Assembly (NCBI RefSeq): GCF_017896165.1
Contig: NZ_JAFCNB010000009.1
Span: forward strand, 186,001-250,000
Direction: 5' to 3'
Source: Microbispora oryzae
Lineage (GTDB): Bacteria > Actinomycetota > Actinomycetes > Streptosporangiales > Streptosporangiaceae
DNA length: 64,000 bases
Shown: piece after piece, positions 1-8,569 of the stretch
How positions within the stretch are numbered: position 1 is the stretch's first letter
Layout of the letters: every line of letters begins with the position of its first letter
Position numbers and translations under genes: made by a program
The notes under the pieces: model-generated
What the model saw: only the letters and a program-made list of their open reading frames with translations
The model's database searches: none
What the model was told of the DNA's origin: nothing

Positions 1-585
1 GACCTCGCGGGCGCGATCGGCGTCTTCCGCGAGGGCAAGGTCGCCGACATCGACCTCGGGATGTGCGGCGACCGGCCGTTCGCCAACCTGGCCAGCTTCG
101 GCGTCTCCGTCGAGGTCGCCGGGACGGTCAGACCGTGGGTGAAGCGGCTGCTCGGCCGGGCCGCCTACCCCCTCACCGCGATCACCGTCCTGCCCGGTCA
201 CCGGCCCTTCCGCGCGTACATCACCGTCGACGGCAGGCGGCACGAGCTGCTCACCCACCAGCTGAACATCGCGAACGGCCGCTTCCACGGGGGCTGGCAG
301 ATCGCCAGGGACGTCAGCATCGACAACCGGCAGCTCGTCGCCTACCAGCTCGGCTCGGGCAAGCGCCTGCGGCTGCTCGGCGAGACCCTGGTCAGGGCCA
401 CCACCGGCAGGTGGCGCAGCCTCGCCGGCGGCCCCTTCGTCACCGGCCAGGAGATGGTGCTCGAGACCGACCCGCCTCTGGCCGCCGACATCGACGGCGA
501 GGTGCGGCTGCGCACCCCCCTCGTGCTGAAGACGATCCCGAACGGCGTCAGGGTGATGGTGCCCCAGAGCTTCGTCGACCGCTGA
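1..585 (+). CDS. Diacylglycerol kinase family lipid kinase, C-terminal part
   Basis: The reading frame is open from the first base, so the N-terminal catalytic half lies outside the window; 194 residues remain. The segment FANLASFGVSVEVA and the later NGRFHGGWQIARDVSIDN match the second half of the YegS/BmrU/DgkB lipid kinase fold, and LAADIDGEVRLRTPL resembles its C-terminal beta-sandwich. Such proteins phosphorylate diacylglycerol or related membrane lipids with ATP. It converges on the SWIM gene, and the last 38 bases of the two genes overlap. The family is fairly sure; the substrate is not known. Confidence 0.75.
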   Translation, partial: DLAGAIGVFREGKVADIDLGMCGDRPFANLASFGVSVEVAGTVRPWVKRLLGRAAYPLTAITVLPGHRPFRAYITVDGRRHELLTHQLNIANGRFHGGWQIARDVSIDNRQLVAYQLGSGKRLRLLGETLVRATTGRWRSLAGGPFVTGQEMVLETDPPLAADIDGEVRLRTPLVLKTIPNGVRVMVPQSFVDR

Positions 586-1474
586 CCCGGCCGCCGGGCG
601 CCCCGCCGAGTGAGTCGCCGGGCGCCTCGTCCGGCGGCGGCTCCGCCAGCCTGCGGTAGGCGGGCCGCAGCAGGTCGAGGATCGGGATGTGCCGCGCCTT
701 GACGGGCGGCGGGTCGAGCAGCCGCAGCAGCAGGTCGGGCGGGGCCGGGGCGCCGGCGGGCGGCTCACGCAGCCGGGCCGGCGAGACCCCGGGCTCGTAG
801 AAGTCCGCGAGCCGCTCGGCGAACGGCACGTCGGCGACCTCCGGCCGGCCCGCCGCACCCAGGCCGGCCGCGGTCCCGCCTGCCGGCGCGGCGCGCAGCG
901 CGCCGAGCAGGGTCTCCCGGTCGAGGCCCCGCCAGGCCAGCACGAGGAACGGATCGTCGTCGAAGGACTCGGCCAGCAGATAGAGGACGGCCGACAGGTG
1001 CTTGCACGGGAAACCCCAGTCGGGGCACGAACAGGACATGTCCAGGGCGTCCTCGGCGGGGAAGAGCGGCAGCCCGCACTCGTCGAAGACCTCCTCGATC
1101 TCCGTCGGCATCTCCCCGGCCAGCAGCTTCGCCCGGTAGAGGGCGCGGGACGCCAGCGCGGCCGTCAGCCGGTCCCACTCGTCCCGCCCGTACGCGCGGA
1201 TCCGCACCCGCACGTCGTACGGCCTGGGCCGCGAGCCCTGCACGTGGGCCCGCGCCTCGCCGGGCCCGAGGTCGAGGTCGACGACCTGGCCGGCCCGCGC
1301 GTACGCCCGGCCGCGGGTCAGGCGGCCCTTGTCGCAGACGCGTTCCAGGATGTCGACGAAGCGCCGCGACCACCACCGCTGCCCGATGGATCCGCGCGCG
1401 GTCCTCGCCCTGATGCCGTTCTCGACTCTGATCGGGCGGCTCGCCTCGAACCAGCCGTCCCTGCCGGCGGGCAT
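548..1474 (-). CDS. SWIM zinc finger protein, SNF2 partner
   Basis: The 308-residue product carries a SWIM motif CxCx6CxH (CSCPDWGFPCKH) at about residues 144-155, in the context DMSCSC...KHLSAVLYLLA that is typical of bacterial SWIM proteins encoded beside SNF2 helicases. The motif binds zinc and is thought to mediate DNA or protein contacts. The ATG shares its A with the TGA of the upstream helicase gene (TGATG), so the two are probably translationally coupled and act together. A proline/glycine-rich C-terminus follows the finger region. A longer open frame runs upstream through the helicase gene, but the ATG at the overlap is the natural start. Confidence 0.85.
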   Translation of the reverse strand: MPAGRDGWFEASRPIRVENGIRARTARGSIGQRWWSRRFVDILERVCDKGRLTRGRAYARAGQVVDLDLGPGEARAHVQGSRPRPYDVRVRIRAYGRDEWDRLTAALASRALYRAKLLAGEMPTEIEEVFDECGLPLFPAEDALDMSCSCPDWGFPCKHLSAVLYLLAESFDDDPFLVLAWRGLDRETLLGALRAAPAGGTAAGLGAAGRPEVADVPFAERLADFYEPGVSPARLREPPAGAPAPPDLLLRLLDPPPVKARHIPILDLLRPAYRRLAEPPPDEAPGDSLGGAPGGRVSGRRSSGAPSP

Positions 1475-4400
1475 CAGCGCACCGCCCCCGGGGCCAGGCG
1501 GAACAGCTCGGCCAGCTCCGCCGTCGACAGGTCCGCGATCCAGTCTTCGCCGGTGCCGACGACGCTGCCGGCCAGCGCCTTCTTCCGCTCGATCATCTCG
1601 TCGATCCGCTCCTCCAGCGTTCCCGCGCAGATGAACTTCCTGACCTGGACGTTCCGCGTCTGCCCGATGCGGTAGGCGCGGTCGGTCGCCTGGTCCTCGA
1701 CCGCCGGGTTCCACCACCGGTCCACATGGACGACGTGGGCGGCGCCGGTGAGGTTGAGGCCCGTGCCGGCCGCCTTCAGCGAGAGCAGGAACAGCATCGG
1801 CTCGTCGTCGGTCTGGAACCGCTCGACGAGCGCGTCGCGCTGTCTCTTCTGCAGTCCGCCGTGCAGCCACAGCACCGGCCGGTCGAGGTGGGCCGCCAGA
1901 TAGGGCTGCAGGAGATGGCCGAACTCGGCGTACTGGGTGAACACCAGCGCCTTGTCGCCCTCGGCGAGGATCTCCTCGGCCAGTTCCTCGAGCCGGGCGA
2001 GCTTGCCCGACCTGCCCGCCAGCCGGGAGCCGTCCTTCAGCAGGTGGGCCGGGTGGTTGCACACCTGCTTGAGCTTCGTCATCGCGGCCAGCACGTTGCC
2101 CCGCCGCTCGATCCCCTCGCTGTCCGCGATCCGGTTCATCATGTCGTCCACCACGGCCTGGTACAGGCTCGCCTGCTCCGGGGTGAGGGTGCACCACACC
2201 TTCATCTCCATCTTGTCCGGCAGATCGGAGATGATCGTCTTGTCGGTCTTGAGGCGTCGCAGGACGAACGGCCGGGTCGCCTGCCGCAGCGCGGCCGTCG
2301 CCGTCTCGTCGCCGTGCCGCTCGATCGGCTCCTGGTAACGCTCCCGGAAGGACCGGGCCGGACCCAGCAGCCCCGGATTGCAGAACTCCATGATCGACCA
2401 GAGCTCGGCGAGGTGGTTCTCCACGGGCGTGCCCGTCAGCGCGAGCCGGGTCCGCGCCGGAAGCGACCGCACGGCCTGAGACTGCCGGGCCGCGCTGTTC
2501 TTGATGGCCTGCGCCTCGTCGCAGACCACCCGCTCCCAGCTCAGGGCGGCGAGTGCGTCCCGGTCGCGCAGCGCGGTGCCGTACGTGGTGATGACCAGGT
2601 CGGCCGCCGCCACCCGCACGTCGAGATCCTCGCCGCGCACCCGCGAGGCGCCGTGGTGCAGGTAGACGTCGAGCGAGGGGGCGAACCGCTCCGCCTCCTT
2701 CTGCCAGTTGCCGAGCAGGGACATGGGGCAGATCAAGAGGGTCGGCGCGGGGCGGCCGTCCGGGGCGGCGGCCCGCTCGTCGAGCAGCAGCGACAGCGTC
2801 TGCGCGGTCTTCCCGAGCCCCATGTCGTCGGCCAGGATGCCGCCCAACCCCACCTCCGACATGAAGGCCAGCCACGACAGCCCCCGCTCCTGATACGGCC
2901 GAAGCACCCCCTGGAAGGAGCCGGGGGTCGCGCGCGGCCGCAGACGGCGGTCCGCCTCTCCCGAGAGCAGGTCGCCCAGGAGGCCGTCCGCGTCGATCCC
3001 GACCAGCGGCACATCGTCCTCGCCGCCCTGGACGACCTCACGGACGACCTCCGCCGCCGTCATCTCACCCGTACGACGGCCCTCGACGGCCCGCAGCGCC
3101 GCCTTGAGCTGCCGCTCGTCCAGCTCGACCCAGCGGCCGCGCACCCGCACCAGCGGCAGCTTGAGCCGCGCCAGCTCGGCCAGCTCCTCCTCGGAAATCG
3201 TCTCGTCGCCGACCGCGAGGTCGACCCGGAAGTCCACGAGCTGACTCAGCCCGAACCCCTGGTCCGCCGCCGCTCCCGGGCCGGTCTTCCGCGTCCGCGT
3301 CGTCAGTCTCAGCCCGAGCCTGGCGCGCCCGGCCCAGGCGGGCAGCTGCACGCCGAATCCGGCCGCCTGCAGCAGCGGGGCCACGTGGCGCAGGAAGTAG
3401 AAGGCGCCGCCCGTGTCGAGTGTCACCTCGGCCGGACGCGCCTCCGCCAGCGCCTTCTCCACGGCGGGGTAGAGCCGGGAGGCCCGGCCGAGCCCGGCGA
3501 GCAGCGTCTCCTCCGGCGGCCCGGCCAGCCCCGGCACCGTCTCCCCGGCCCAGATGAGTGACGCGGGCAGATAGAGGCTCGGGTCCTCCACCGACTGCAC
3601 GGCGAACTCCACCCGCCACTGCGCCCCGGTCTCGCCGGTCTCGCCGGTCTCGTGGGTCTCCTCGCCGGCAGCTCCCCGCGCGGTCTCCACGTCGTGCCCG
3701 ACCCGATCCTCCGGGACTTCTTCCGTCTCCGCGGCCTCCCGCGCCGTCTCCTCGTCATCGCCCACGCCCACGTCATCGGGAGGCTCGACCAGGCGGAAGG
3801 ACAGGCGGAACGGGCCCTCGGCGCGGTGCGCCTGCTCATACCAGTCCCGCAGGGGGGCCGCCAGCTTCTCGGCCTTGTCCGGGGTGACACTCGTGAGGAG
3901 AGCGTCGTCGCCGGTGAGCGCCACCGTCCACCGGTCCTCCAGAGGAGAGCGCGCCCCCGGCCGGTGCCCGCCCAGCAGCCGGTCTGGCAGCGCCCGCCGC
4001 ACCGCGGCGTCGGCCAGCCCGGCGAGCGCCTCCGCGAGCACGTCCGCGGACGGCCGCTCCGCGCCCACCGCGCGGCAGACGGGCGGCATCGCGGCGGCCA
4101 GTTCGCGGAACCGGCCGGCGTCCGGGCCGGCGACGACCGGCCGCCACCGGGCGGCGTGGCCGCCGTCCTCCGGAACGAGCTGCGGGAGCACCCGCCCCCG
4201 GCGGACGAGGTCGGCGGCGTCGCGGGCGACGACGGCCAGATAGCGCAGTGAGGCGCCGGGGACGGTCACCCCCTCTGGGGGCAGCCCGCCGCCCGCTCCG
4301 CCGGGCTCGCGCCGCCCGTCGGGCCCGGCCCGGCCGTCCTGCCCGTTCAGCCCGTTCAGCCCGTCCTGCCCGTTCAGCCCGTCCTGCCCGTCCTGCCCAT

Positions 4401-4974
4401 CCAGCCCGTTCGGCCCATCCAGCTCGTCGGGCTCGCCAGCTTCGCTCGCCGGAAGGTGGGTGATCCCGTCGACCAGCTCGAGGAGGCGGAGCGCGGCGCC
4501 CGGCGGGACGAGTAGCGCGGGGACCCGCCACGGGCTGATCCGCGGCACCCGTGCGGCCACTGTGATCCCCGACTCCGGCGACGGGATCGGGCTCTTGGCG
4601 CCGCTCGGCAGTAACACCGTCAGCGAGGCGGTACCGAACGTACCGGCCGTCCCGGCGGCGCCTGCCGCATCTGACGTCCCGGTCATCCTGGTCAGCGCGG
4701 TCACCTCGGCCAGATCCGCGGGCGGCAGGGGCCACTGCGCCAGCCCGGCGGCGATCAGCTCAGGGCCCGCGGCGAACGGGTGGGCGCGCCCGGCACGGCC
4801 GCCGTCACCTCGGGGGCGGCCACCCGGGGCCGCCGCCGGTCCGTCCGGGTGCTGCGGCGGGTGGTCGGGCACGGCGGGAGCACGCGGAGAGGGCTCCGCC
4901 GCGGTGGACCCGGGACCGGCCTCGGCCCACAGCACGAGTCGTCCCCCGACCCAGCTTCCCTGGACCACCAGCAC
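1474..4974 (-). CDS. SNF2-family DEAD/DEAH helicase
   Basis: A 1166-residue Swi2/Snf2 ATPase. The N-terminal 600 residues look like the helicase-associated region of bacterial SNF2 proteins. The motor then shows motif I (DDMGLGKT, about residue 713), motif II as DEAQ (about 818), TGTPVENHLAELW, and the C-terminal lobe with FTQYAEF, LSLKAAGTGLNLT and YRIGQTRNVQVRKF. Such ATPases translocate on DNA and remodel protein-DNA complexes; the bacterial role is poorly defined, with repair or RNA polymerase recycling suggested. The GTG start follows GAAGGGG. Residues about 188-217 are an odd collagen-like G-L-D-G-Q-D-G low-complexity insert. The gene lies 30 bases after apbE and is coupled to the SWIM gene. 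Confidence 0.92.
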   Translation of the reverse strand: MLVVQGSWVGGRLVLWAEAGPGSTAAEPSPRAPAVPDHPPQHPDGPAAAPGGRPRGDGGRAGRAHPFAAGPELIAAGLAQWPLPPADLAEVTALTRMTGTSDAAGAAGTAGTFGTASLTVLLPSGAKSPIPSPESGITVAARVPRISPWRVPALLVPPGAALRLLELVDGITHLPASEAGEPDELDGPNGLDGQDGQDGLNGQDGLNGLNGQDGRAGPDGRREPGGAGGGLPPEGVTVPGASLRYLAVVARDAADLVRRGRVLPQLVPEDGGHAARWRPVVAGPDAGRFRELAAAMPPVCRAVGAERPSADVLAEALAGLADAAVRRALPDRLLGGHRPGARSPLEDRWTVALTGDDALLTSVTPDKAEKLAAPLRDWYEQAHRAEGPFRLSFRLVEPPDDVGVGDDEETAREAAETEEVPEDRVGHDVETARGAAGEETHETGETGETGAQWRVEFAVQSVEDPSLYLPASLIWAGETVPGLAGPPEETLLAGLGRASRLYPAVEKALAEARPAEVTLDTGGAFYFLRHVAPLLQAAGFGVQLPAWAGRARLGLRLTTRTRKTGPGAAADQGFGLSQLVDFRVDLAVGDETISEEELAELARLKLPLVRVRGRWVELDERQLKAALRAVEGRRTGEMTAAEVVREVVQGGEDDVPLVGIDADGLLGDLLSGEADRRLRPRATPGSFQGVLRPYQERGLSWLAFMSEVGLGGILADDMGLGKTAQTLSLLLDERAAAPDGRPAPTLLICPMSLLGNWQKEAERFAPSLDVYLHHGASRVRGEDLDVRVAAADLVITTYGTALRDRDALAALSWERVVCDEAQAIKNSAARQSQAVRSLPARTRLALTGTPVENHLAELWSIMEFCNPGLLGPARSFRERYQEPIERHGDETATAALRQATRPFVLRRLKTDKTIISDLPDKMEMKVWCTLTPEQASLYQAVVDDMMNRIADSEGIERRGNVLAAMTKLKQVCNHPAHLLKDGSRLAGRSGKLARLEELAEEILAEGDKALVFTQYAEFGHLLQPYLAAHLDRPVLWLHGGLQKRQRDALVERFQTDDEPMLFLLSLKAAGTGLNLTGAAHVVHVDRWWNPAVEDQATDRAYRIGQTRNVQVRKFICAGTLEERIDEMIERKKALAGSVVGTGEDWIADLSTAELAELFRLAPGAVR
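4325..4410 (-). repeat. Collagen-like in-frame tandem repeat in the SNF2 gene
   Basis: Imperfect 9- and 15-base units encode alternating GLDGQDG/GLNGQDG in the N-terminal half of the helicase. The unit length is a multiple of three, so copy number changes would keep the frame. The insert lies outside the helicase motor and is probably a flexible spacer. Confidence 0.7.
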
Positions 4975-5004
4975 GGCCGCCCCTTCCGTCTCCTCACCGG
5001 CACG

Positions 5005-5847
5005 CTAGCAGCGGCCCGGCCCTCTCGCGCCCACGCCGGACGGACCTGTGGACAAGGCGGGCGACGACACGGGCGGCGAGGCGGGCGACAAGACAGGCGG
5101 CGCGGCCGGGAAGCCGGGAGTCCGCCAGGTGGCGCCGGTGGCCGTGACCGCGAACGCATCCAGGCCGGGCAGTCCCTCCACCCACTCGCGGGCCGCGTCG
5201 CCCATCGCGAACGCGGCGGTGGCGCAGGCGTCGGCGACCGTCAGGCTCTCGCCGGCGAGGGTGATCGAGGCGAGCCCCGTGGCGGGGCGGCCCGTGTGAG
5301 GGTCGAGGATGTGCGGCCCGCGCTCCGCCGTCCCCGACGTCGCCACGGCGGACACGCCGGGGCCCGCACAGACCACCACGGCCAGCGCGCCGGGCCGCAG
5401 CGGATGGGCGACCCCCACCCGCCAGGGCCGGCCGGGAGCGGGCGAGCCGGACGTCTGGATGTCGCCGCCCCCGTTGACGCAGTGATCGTGGAGGCCCGCC
5501 GAGCGGAGGATCCGCGAGGCGCGCTCCACCGCCCAGCCCTTGACCACCGCGGACGGGTCGAGGCGGCCGCCGGGGCGCGCGGTGAAGTAGCCGCCGGACA
5601 GGCGGGACGCCTCCGCGCAGAGTTCGAGGATCTCGGTCACCTCCGGCGGGCACTCGGCCGGTGTGATCTCACCCCGGTCGAGCAGGCTCACGGCGCTGCC
5701 GGGGCGGTAGGTGGAGAACATGGCGTCCACCTCGTGCAGAAACGACACGGCGTCGGCCAGCGCCCGGACGGCCACCGGGTCGTCCGGCTCCCGTCCGCGT
5801 ACGTCGAAGGAGACGGCCGTGCCCATGACGTGTTCGACGAGGCGCAT
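5005..5847 (-). CDS. apbE: FAD:protein FMN transferase
   Basis: This 280-residue ApbE-family enzyme transfers FMN from FAD onto a threonine of target flavoproteins. Visible family signatures are DPSAVVKGWAVERA, NGGGDIQTSG, HILDPHTGRPATG and the late ADACATAAFAMG, the region that holds the catalytic and metal-binding acidic residues. There is no obvious N-terminal lipoprotein signal, so it may act in the cytoplasm or be exported by another route. Its ATG overlaps the stop of the FMN-binding protein gene (TGATG), and that protein carries a flavinylation motif, so it is the likely substrate. Confidence 0.92.
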   Translation of the reverse strand: MRLVEHVMGTAVSFDVRGREPDDPVAVRALADAVSFLHEVDAMFSTYRPGSAVSLLDRGEITPAECPPEVTEILELCAEASRLSGGYFTARPGGRLDPSAVVKGWAVERASRILRSAGLHDHCVNGGGDIQTSGSPAPGRPWRVGVAHPLRPGALAVVVCAGPGVSAVATSGTAERGPHILDPHTGRPATGLASITLAGESLTVADACATAAFAMGDAAREWVEGLPGLDAFAVTATGATWRTPGFPAAPPVLSPASPPVSSPALSTGPSGVGARGPGRC

Positions 5848-6446
5848 CAGACGTGCGCCTTGTCCAGGGCGCTCTGCAGGGAGGCGAGATAGCCCTCGCT
5901 GGTGTAGGTGGCGCCCGAGACGGTGTCGATCTGGGCGGACTGCGCCGACAGCGCCTCCTGGTTGAGCAGGGGCAGGGCCTCGTCGTTGATGGCGAGGTCC
6001 CGGCGGCTGCGGTCGGGGGCCCGCAGCACCGCGATCCCGGTGACCTTCCTCCCCGACAGCAGGATCTGCACCTGCACCGGGCCGTAGACCGTGTCGGCGA
6101 CCCCGCCGGTCACGGCCCTGTCCCCGGTCCGCGCGCCCGCCGTGGCGCCGCCACCCGTCCAGCTTCCGCTGCTCAGCGTGGCGGAGCCGCCGTTCCGGCC
6201 GGATCCGCTCGACGACCCGCCGGTGGAGCCGCCCGGGGAGGCCCCGCCGGAGTCATCGGCGTCGCCGGTGCCGCGGGTGTCGCCGGTGCCGCGGGTGTCG
6301 CCCTGGTCGTTTCGCGTGGGCGGATCGTCGCCTTGGGCCACGAGCGCCGGACGATCCGTCGTCGCGGTGATCTGGTGAGGCTTGAAGGACAGCAGCAGCA
6401 CCAGGCCGATGGCGGTGACCATCACGGCCAGTACGGCTCTTCGCAC
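5847..6446 (-). CDS. FMN-binding domain protein, predicted ApbE substrate
   Basis: A 199-residue exported or membrane-anchored protein: an N-terminal hydrophobic helix (about residues 3-21), a Gly/Ser/Thr-rich linker containing a duplicated 18-base unit (TRGTGD twice), then an FMN-binding domain. The C-terminal motif DTVSGATYTS holds the SGAT sequence at residues 177-180, whose threonine is the expected site of covalent FMN attachment by ApbE. It lies between the ferric reductase-like gene and apbE and probably relays electrons outside the membrane. Confidence 0.88.
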   Translation of the reverse strand: MRRAVLAVMVTAIGLVLLLSFKPHQITATTDRPALVAQGDDPPTRNDQGDTRGTGDTRGTGDADDSGGASPGGSTGGSSSGSGRNGGSATLSSGSWTGGGATAGARTGDRAVTGGVADTVYGPVQVQILLSGRKVTGIAVLRAPDRSRRDLAINDEALPLLNQEALSAQSAQIDTVSGATYTSEGYLASLQSALDKAHV

Positions 6447-6498
6447 GGTAGTGCCCCCTGTCGGGATCTCAGGCGAGGGTGGGAACGGCCCGGGGCCG

Positions 6499-7869
6499 TC
6501 AGAACTCGAACGACTCGTGGTGGACGCGCCTTCCCGGCACTCCGGCGGCGCGCAGCGCGGCGACGACGCCGGCCGTCATCCCGGGAGGGCCGCAGACGTA
6601 GACGTCGTGGACGGTCAGGTCGGGGACGAGCCGCAGCAGGGTCGCGGGCCCGAACGGGTCGCCGACCAGGCCGCGCGGGCCGACGGAGTAGTGCAGCGCC
6701 GCGCCCCGCGCCTGGGCGATCGCCTCCAGTTCGGCGCGGAGCACCAGGTCGCCGGTGGTCCGGGCGCGATAGAGAAGGGTGAGGTCGCCGGAGGACGCCG
6801 GGAGCGACTCGAACAGCGCGCGCAGGGGGGTGATGCCGATGCCGCCGGCGATGAGCAGCACCTTGCGCGCCCGCCTGCGGCGCGACGTGAACGACCCGTA
6901 GGGGCCCTCCGCGACGACGCGCGTGCCCGGCCGCAGCCGCGACAGCGAGCGGCTCTGGTCGCCCATGTCCTTCACCGTGATCCGCAGTTCGTCCGCCCGG
7001 GGCGCGGCCGACAGGGAGTACGGGTTCGGCGACCACCACAGCTCCCGGGTGAGGAACCGCCACCGGAAGAACTGGCCCGGCTCGGCCCGCAGCCGGTCGA
7101 GGCGCCGCCCGGTGAGATGCACGGACACGACCCCCGGCCCCTCGGCGACGACCGCCGCCACCCGGAGCCGGTGCCGTACGGCCCGCCGGAGCGGGGTGAG
7201 CAGCCGATACCAGCCGAGCACGGCCGCGACGCCGATGTAGAGGGCGTACCAGGCGGCCCTGGCGACGGGCGCGTCGATGAACTCGGCACCGGTCGCGAGC
7301 TGGTGGCCGAACGCCAGCCAGGCCGCCAGATAGGTGTAGAAGTGCAGGTGGAACCAGGTCTCGTAGCGCAGTCTCGGCCGGACCGCACGGGCGGAGACGA
7401 CGCCCACTCCGGCCAGGAGCAGCAGCGCGACGGTGGCCTTCAGCACGTCCGGGTAGGTGAGGTTGAGCGTCACCGTCTCGTCGACCAGGCCGGTCCGGTC
7501 GGTGAGGGAGTAGCCCCACGTGATGAGCAGGGCGTGCGCGAGCACCAGCCCGACCACGTACCGGCCGCCCATCGAGTGCCACCGGGCGAGGACGTCGGAG
7601 CCCACGCCCCGCTCCAGGGCCGGGATCCTCGCCATCAGCGCGAGTAGCACGGTGATCCCGTAGCCGGCGAGCAGACCGGTGACGCGGCCCGCGTTGGTGA
7701 GCCAGCTGTCCGGGCCGGTAACGGCCGGGGTGTTCAGCCACCACAGGCCGGTCACGGCGACCGCGCCCGCCGCGACGACCGCCGGGACCAGAGCCGGAAG
7801 GACGCGCGGGCCCCGGGTCACGGCCCGGTGGGTCCCGGTGACCGTTCTCCCGGCGAAGGCGGTGCTCAC
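6499..7869 (-). CDS. Ferric reductase-like transmembrane oxidoreductase
   Basis: 456 residues: about six transmembrane helices in the N-terminal half with histidines suited to heme, followed by a ferredoxin-NADP reductase-like domain with NPYSLSAAP (FAD binding), LIAGGIGITPLRALFE (pyridine nucleotide) and YVCGPPGM near the C-terminus. Such proteins take electrons from NAD(P)H through FAD and heme across the membrane. I place the start at the GTG preceded by GGGAGGAGAAACC; an upstream in-frame ATG would add an unlikely 21 residues. It is the first gene of a three-gene operon with the FMN-binding protein and apbE. Confidence 0.88.
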   Translation of the reverse strand: MSTAFAGRTVTGTHRAVTRGPRVLPALVPAVVAAGAVAVTGLWWLNTPAVTGPDSWLTNAGRVTGLLAGYGITVLLALMARIPALERGVGSDVLARWHSMGGRYVVGLVLAHALLITWGYSLTDRTGLVDETVTLNLTYPDVLKATVALLLLAGVGVVSARAVRPRLRYETWFHLHFYTYLAAWLAFGHQLATGAEFIDAPVARAAWYALYIGVAAVLGWYRLLTPLRRAVRHRLRVAAVVAEGPGVVSVHLTGRRLDRLRAEPGQFFRWRFLTRELWWSPNPYSLSAAPRADELRITVKDMGDQSRSLSRLRPGTRVVAEGPYGSFTSRRRRARKVLLIAGGIGITPLRALFESLPASSGDLTLLYRARTTGDLVLRAELEAIAQARGAALHYSVGPRGLVGDPFGPATLLRLVPDLTVHDVYVCGPPGMTAGVVAALRAAGVPGRRVHHESFEF

Positions 7870-8201
7870 GGTTTCTCCTCCCTTCGCCGCCCGCGGACGG
7901 ACGCCGGATGACGCGTACGCGGAGTCGTGCACGCGGTCGTGGACGGGACGCCGGGGAAAGCCGGTGAAAGTCCCGGAGAGTCCGGGAAAACGAGGGGGAC
8001 GCCCATCCGATAGCAGGGGACATTACGGGACGATCCCTAAGATTTTTGGAAGACGAAGATGAGCGAAAGATGAGCGTGACGACCTCACGACATTCACTGT
8101 CAAGCAGGGGCCGAAGTGAGTAACCGCAATCGCATGGGGCAATATGGCGCTTCTGAGACTGGAGATTCCGCCGCGAATCTCGCGTTGAGATGAGGTGTGA
8201 G
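7870..8201. promoter_or_regulatory. Divergent intergenic region with 10-base direct repeat
   Basis: About 330 bases between the ferric reductase gene (minus) and a small plus-strand gene. It holds a direct repeat AAGATGAGCG at 8056-8065 and 8067-8076, an 11-base period that fits binding of an OmpR/PhoB-type response regulator on one face of the helix. An AT-rich CTAAGATTTTTGG lies next to it at about 8036-8048. No gene is evident. The regulatory role is inferred from the repeat spacing only. Confidence 0.45.
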
Positions 8202-8465
8202 ATGACCGCGACGGCGACGGAACGCCACAGTGGCGACGAACTGGCCCATCCCTGGCCGGCCGACCGCTACGAGGTCAGATGCGACCGCGACAACCCGTTC
8301 GCGGGCAGCCGCGACCGCTACCACTTCGCGAAGAACGCGGTCGATTCGGCCAAGGCGCTGGAGCGGGCCGGTCTGGCGCGGCGCGTCCTCGTCGTACGAC
8401 TGGAGGACGAACGGGTGATCTACGACCGGGTCGGCCAGGTGGACCTGCCGCCGGAGGCCTGGTGA
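8202..8465 (+). CDS. Hypothetical protein, 87 residues
   Basis: I do not recognise a family. The start is the ATG preceded by GAGGTG five bases upstream; an alternative ATG twelve bases earlier has no such site. The product is soluble and charged, with HPWPADRYEVRCDRDNPF and a C-terminal RVLVVRLEDERVIYDRVGQV that looks like a short beta-rich fold. Codon use is normal for the region. It faces the cellulase operon across a strong bidirectional hairpin. Confidence 0.6.
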   Translation: MTATATERHSGDELAHPWPADRYEVRCDRDNPFAGSRDRYHFAKNAVDSAKALERAGLARRVLVVRLEDERVIYDRVGQVDLPPEAW

Positions 8466-8477
8466 ACGCGGGCACGA

Positions 8478-8514
8478 GGAATCCCCCGGGGGAGCGCTGG
8501 CCCCGGGGGATTCC
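8478..8514. terminator. Bidirectional 14-bp hairpin terminator
   Basis: GGAATCCCCCGGGG at 8478-8491 pairs perfectly with CCCCGGGGGATTCC at 8501-8514 around a 9-base loop. It lies between two convergent genes (small hypothetical and the CBM2 gene), so it can end transcription from either side. Confidence 0.8.
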
Positions 8515-8569
8515 GGCTGGAGAGGCGGCGGCCGGGCGGGGGCCGGGCCGCGTCTGACGGGGGTGAAGG

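Noticed and set aside
548..2875. A 775-codon minus-strand frame spanning the SNF2 C-terminus and SWIM gene
   Set aside because: Its N-terminal half is an out-of-frame translation of the helicase gene; the SWIM ATG at 1474 overlapping the helicase stop is the real start.
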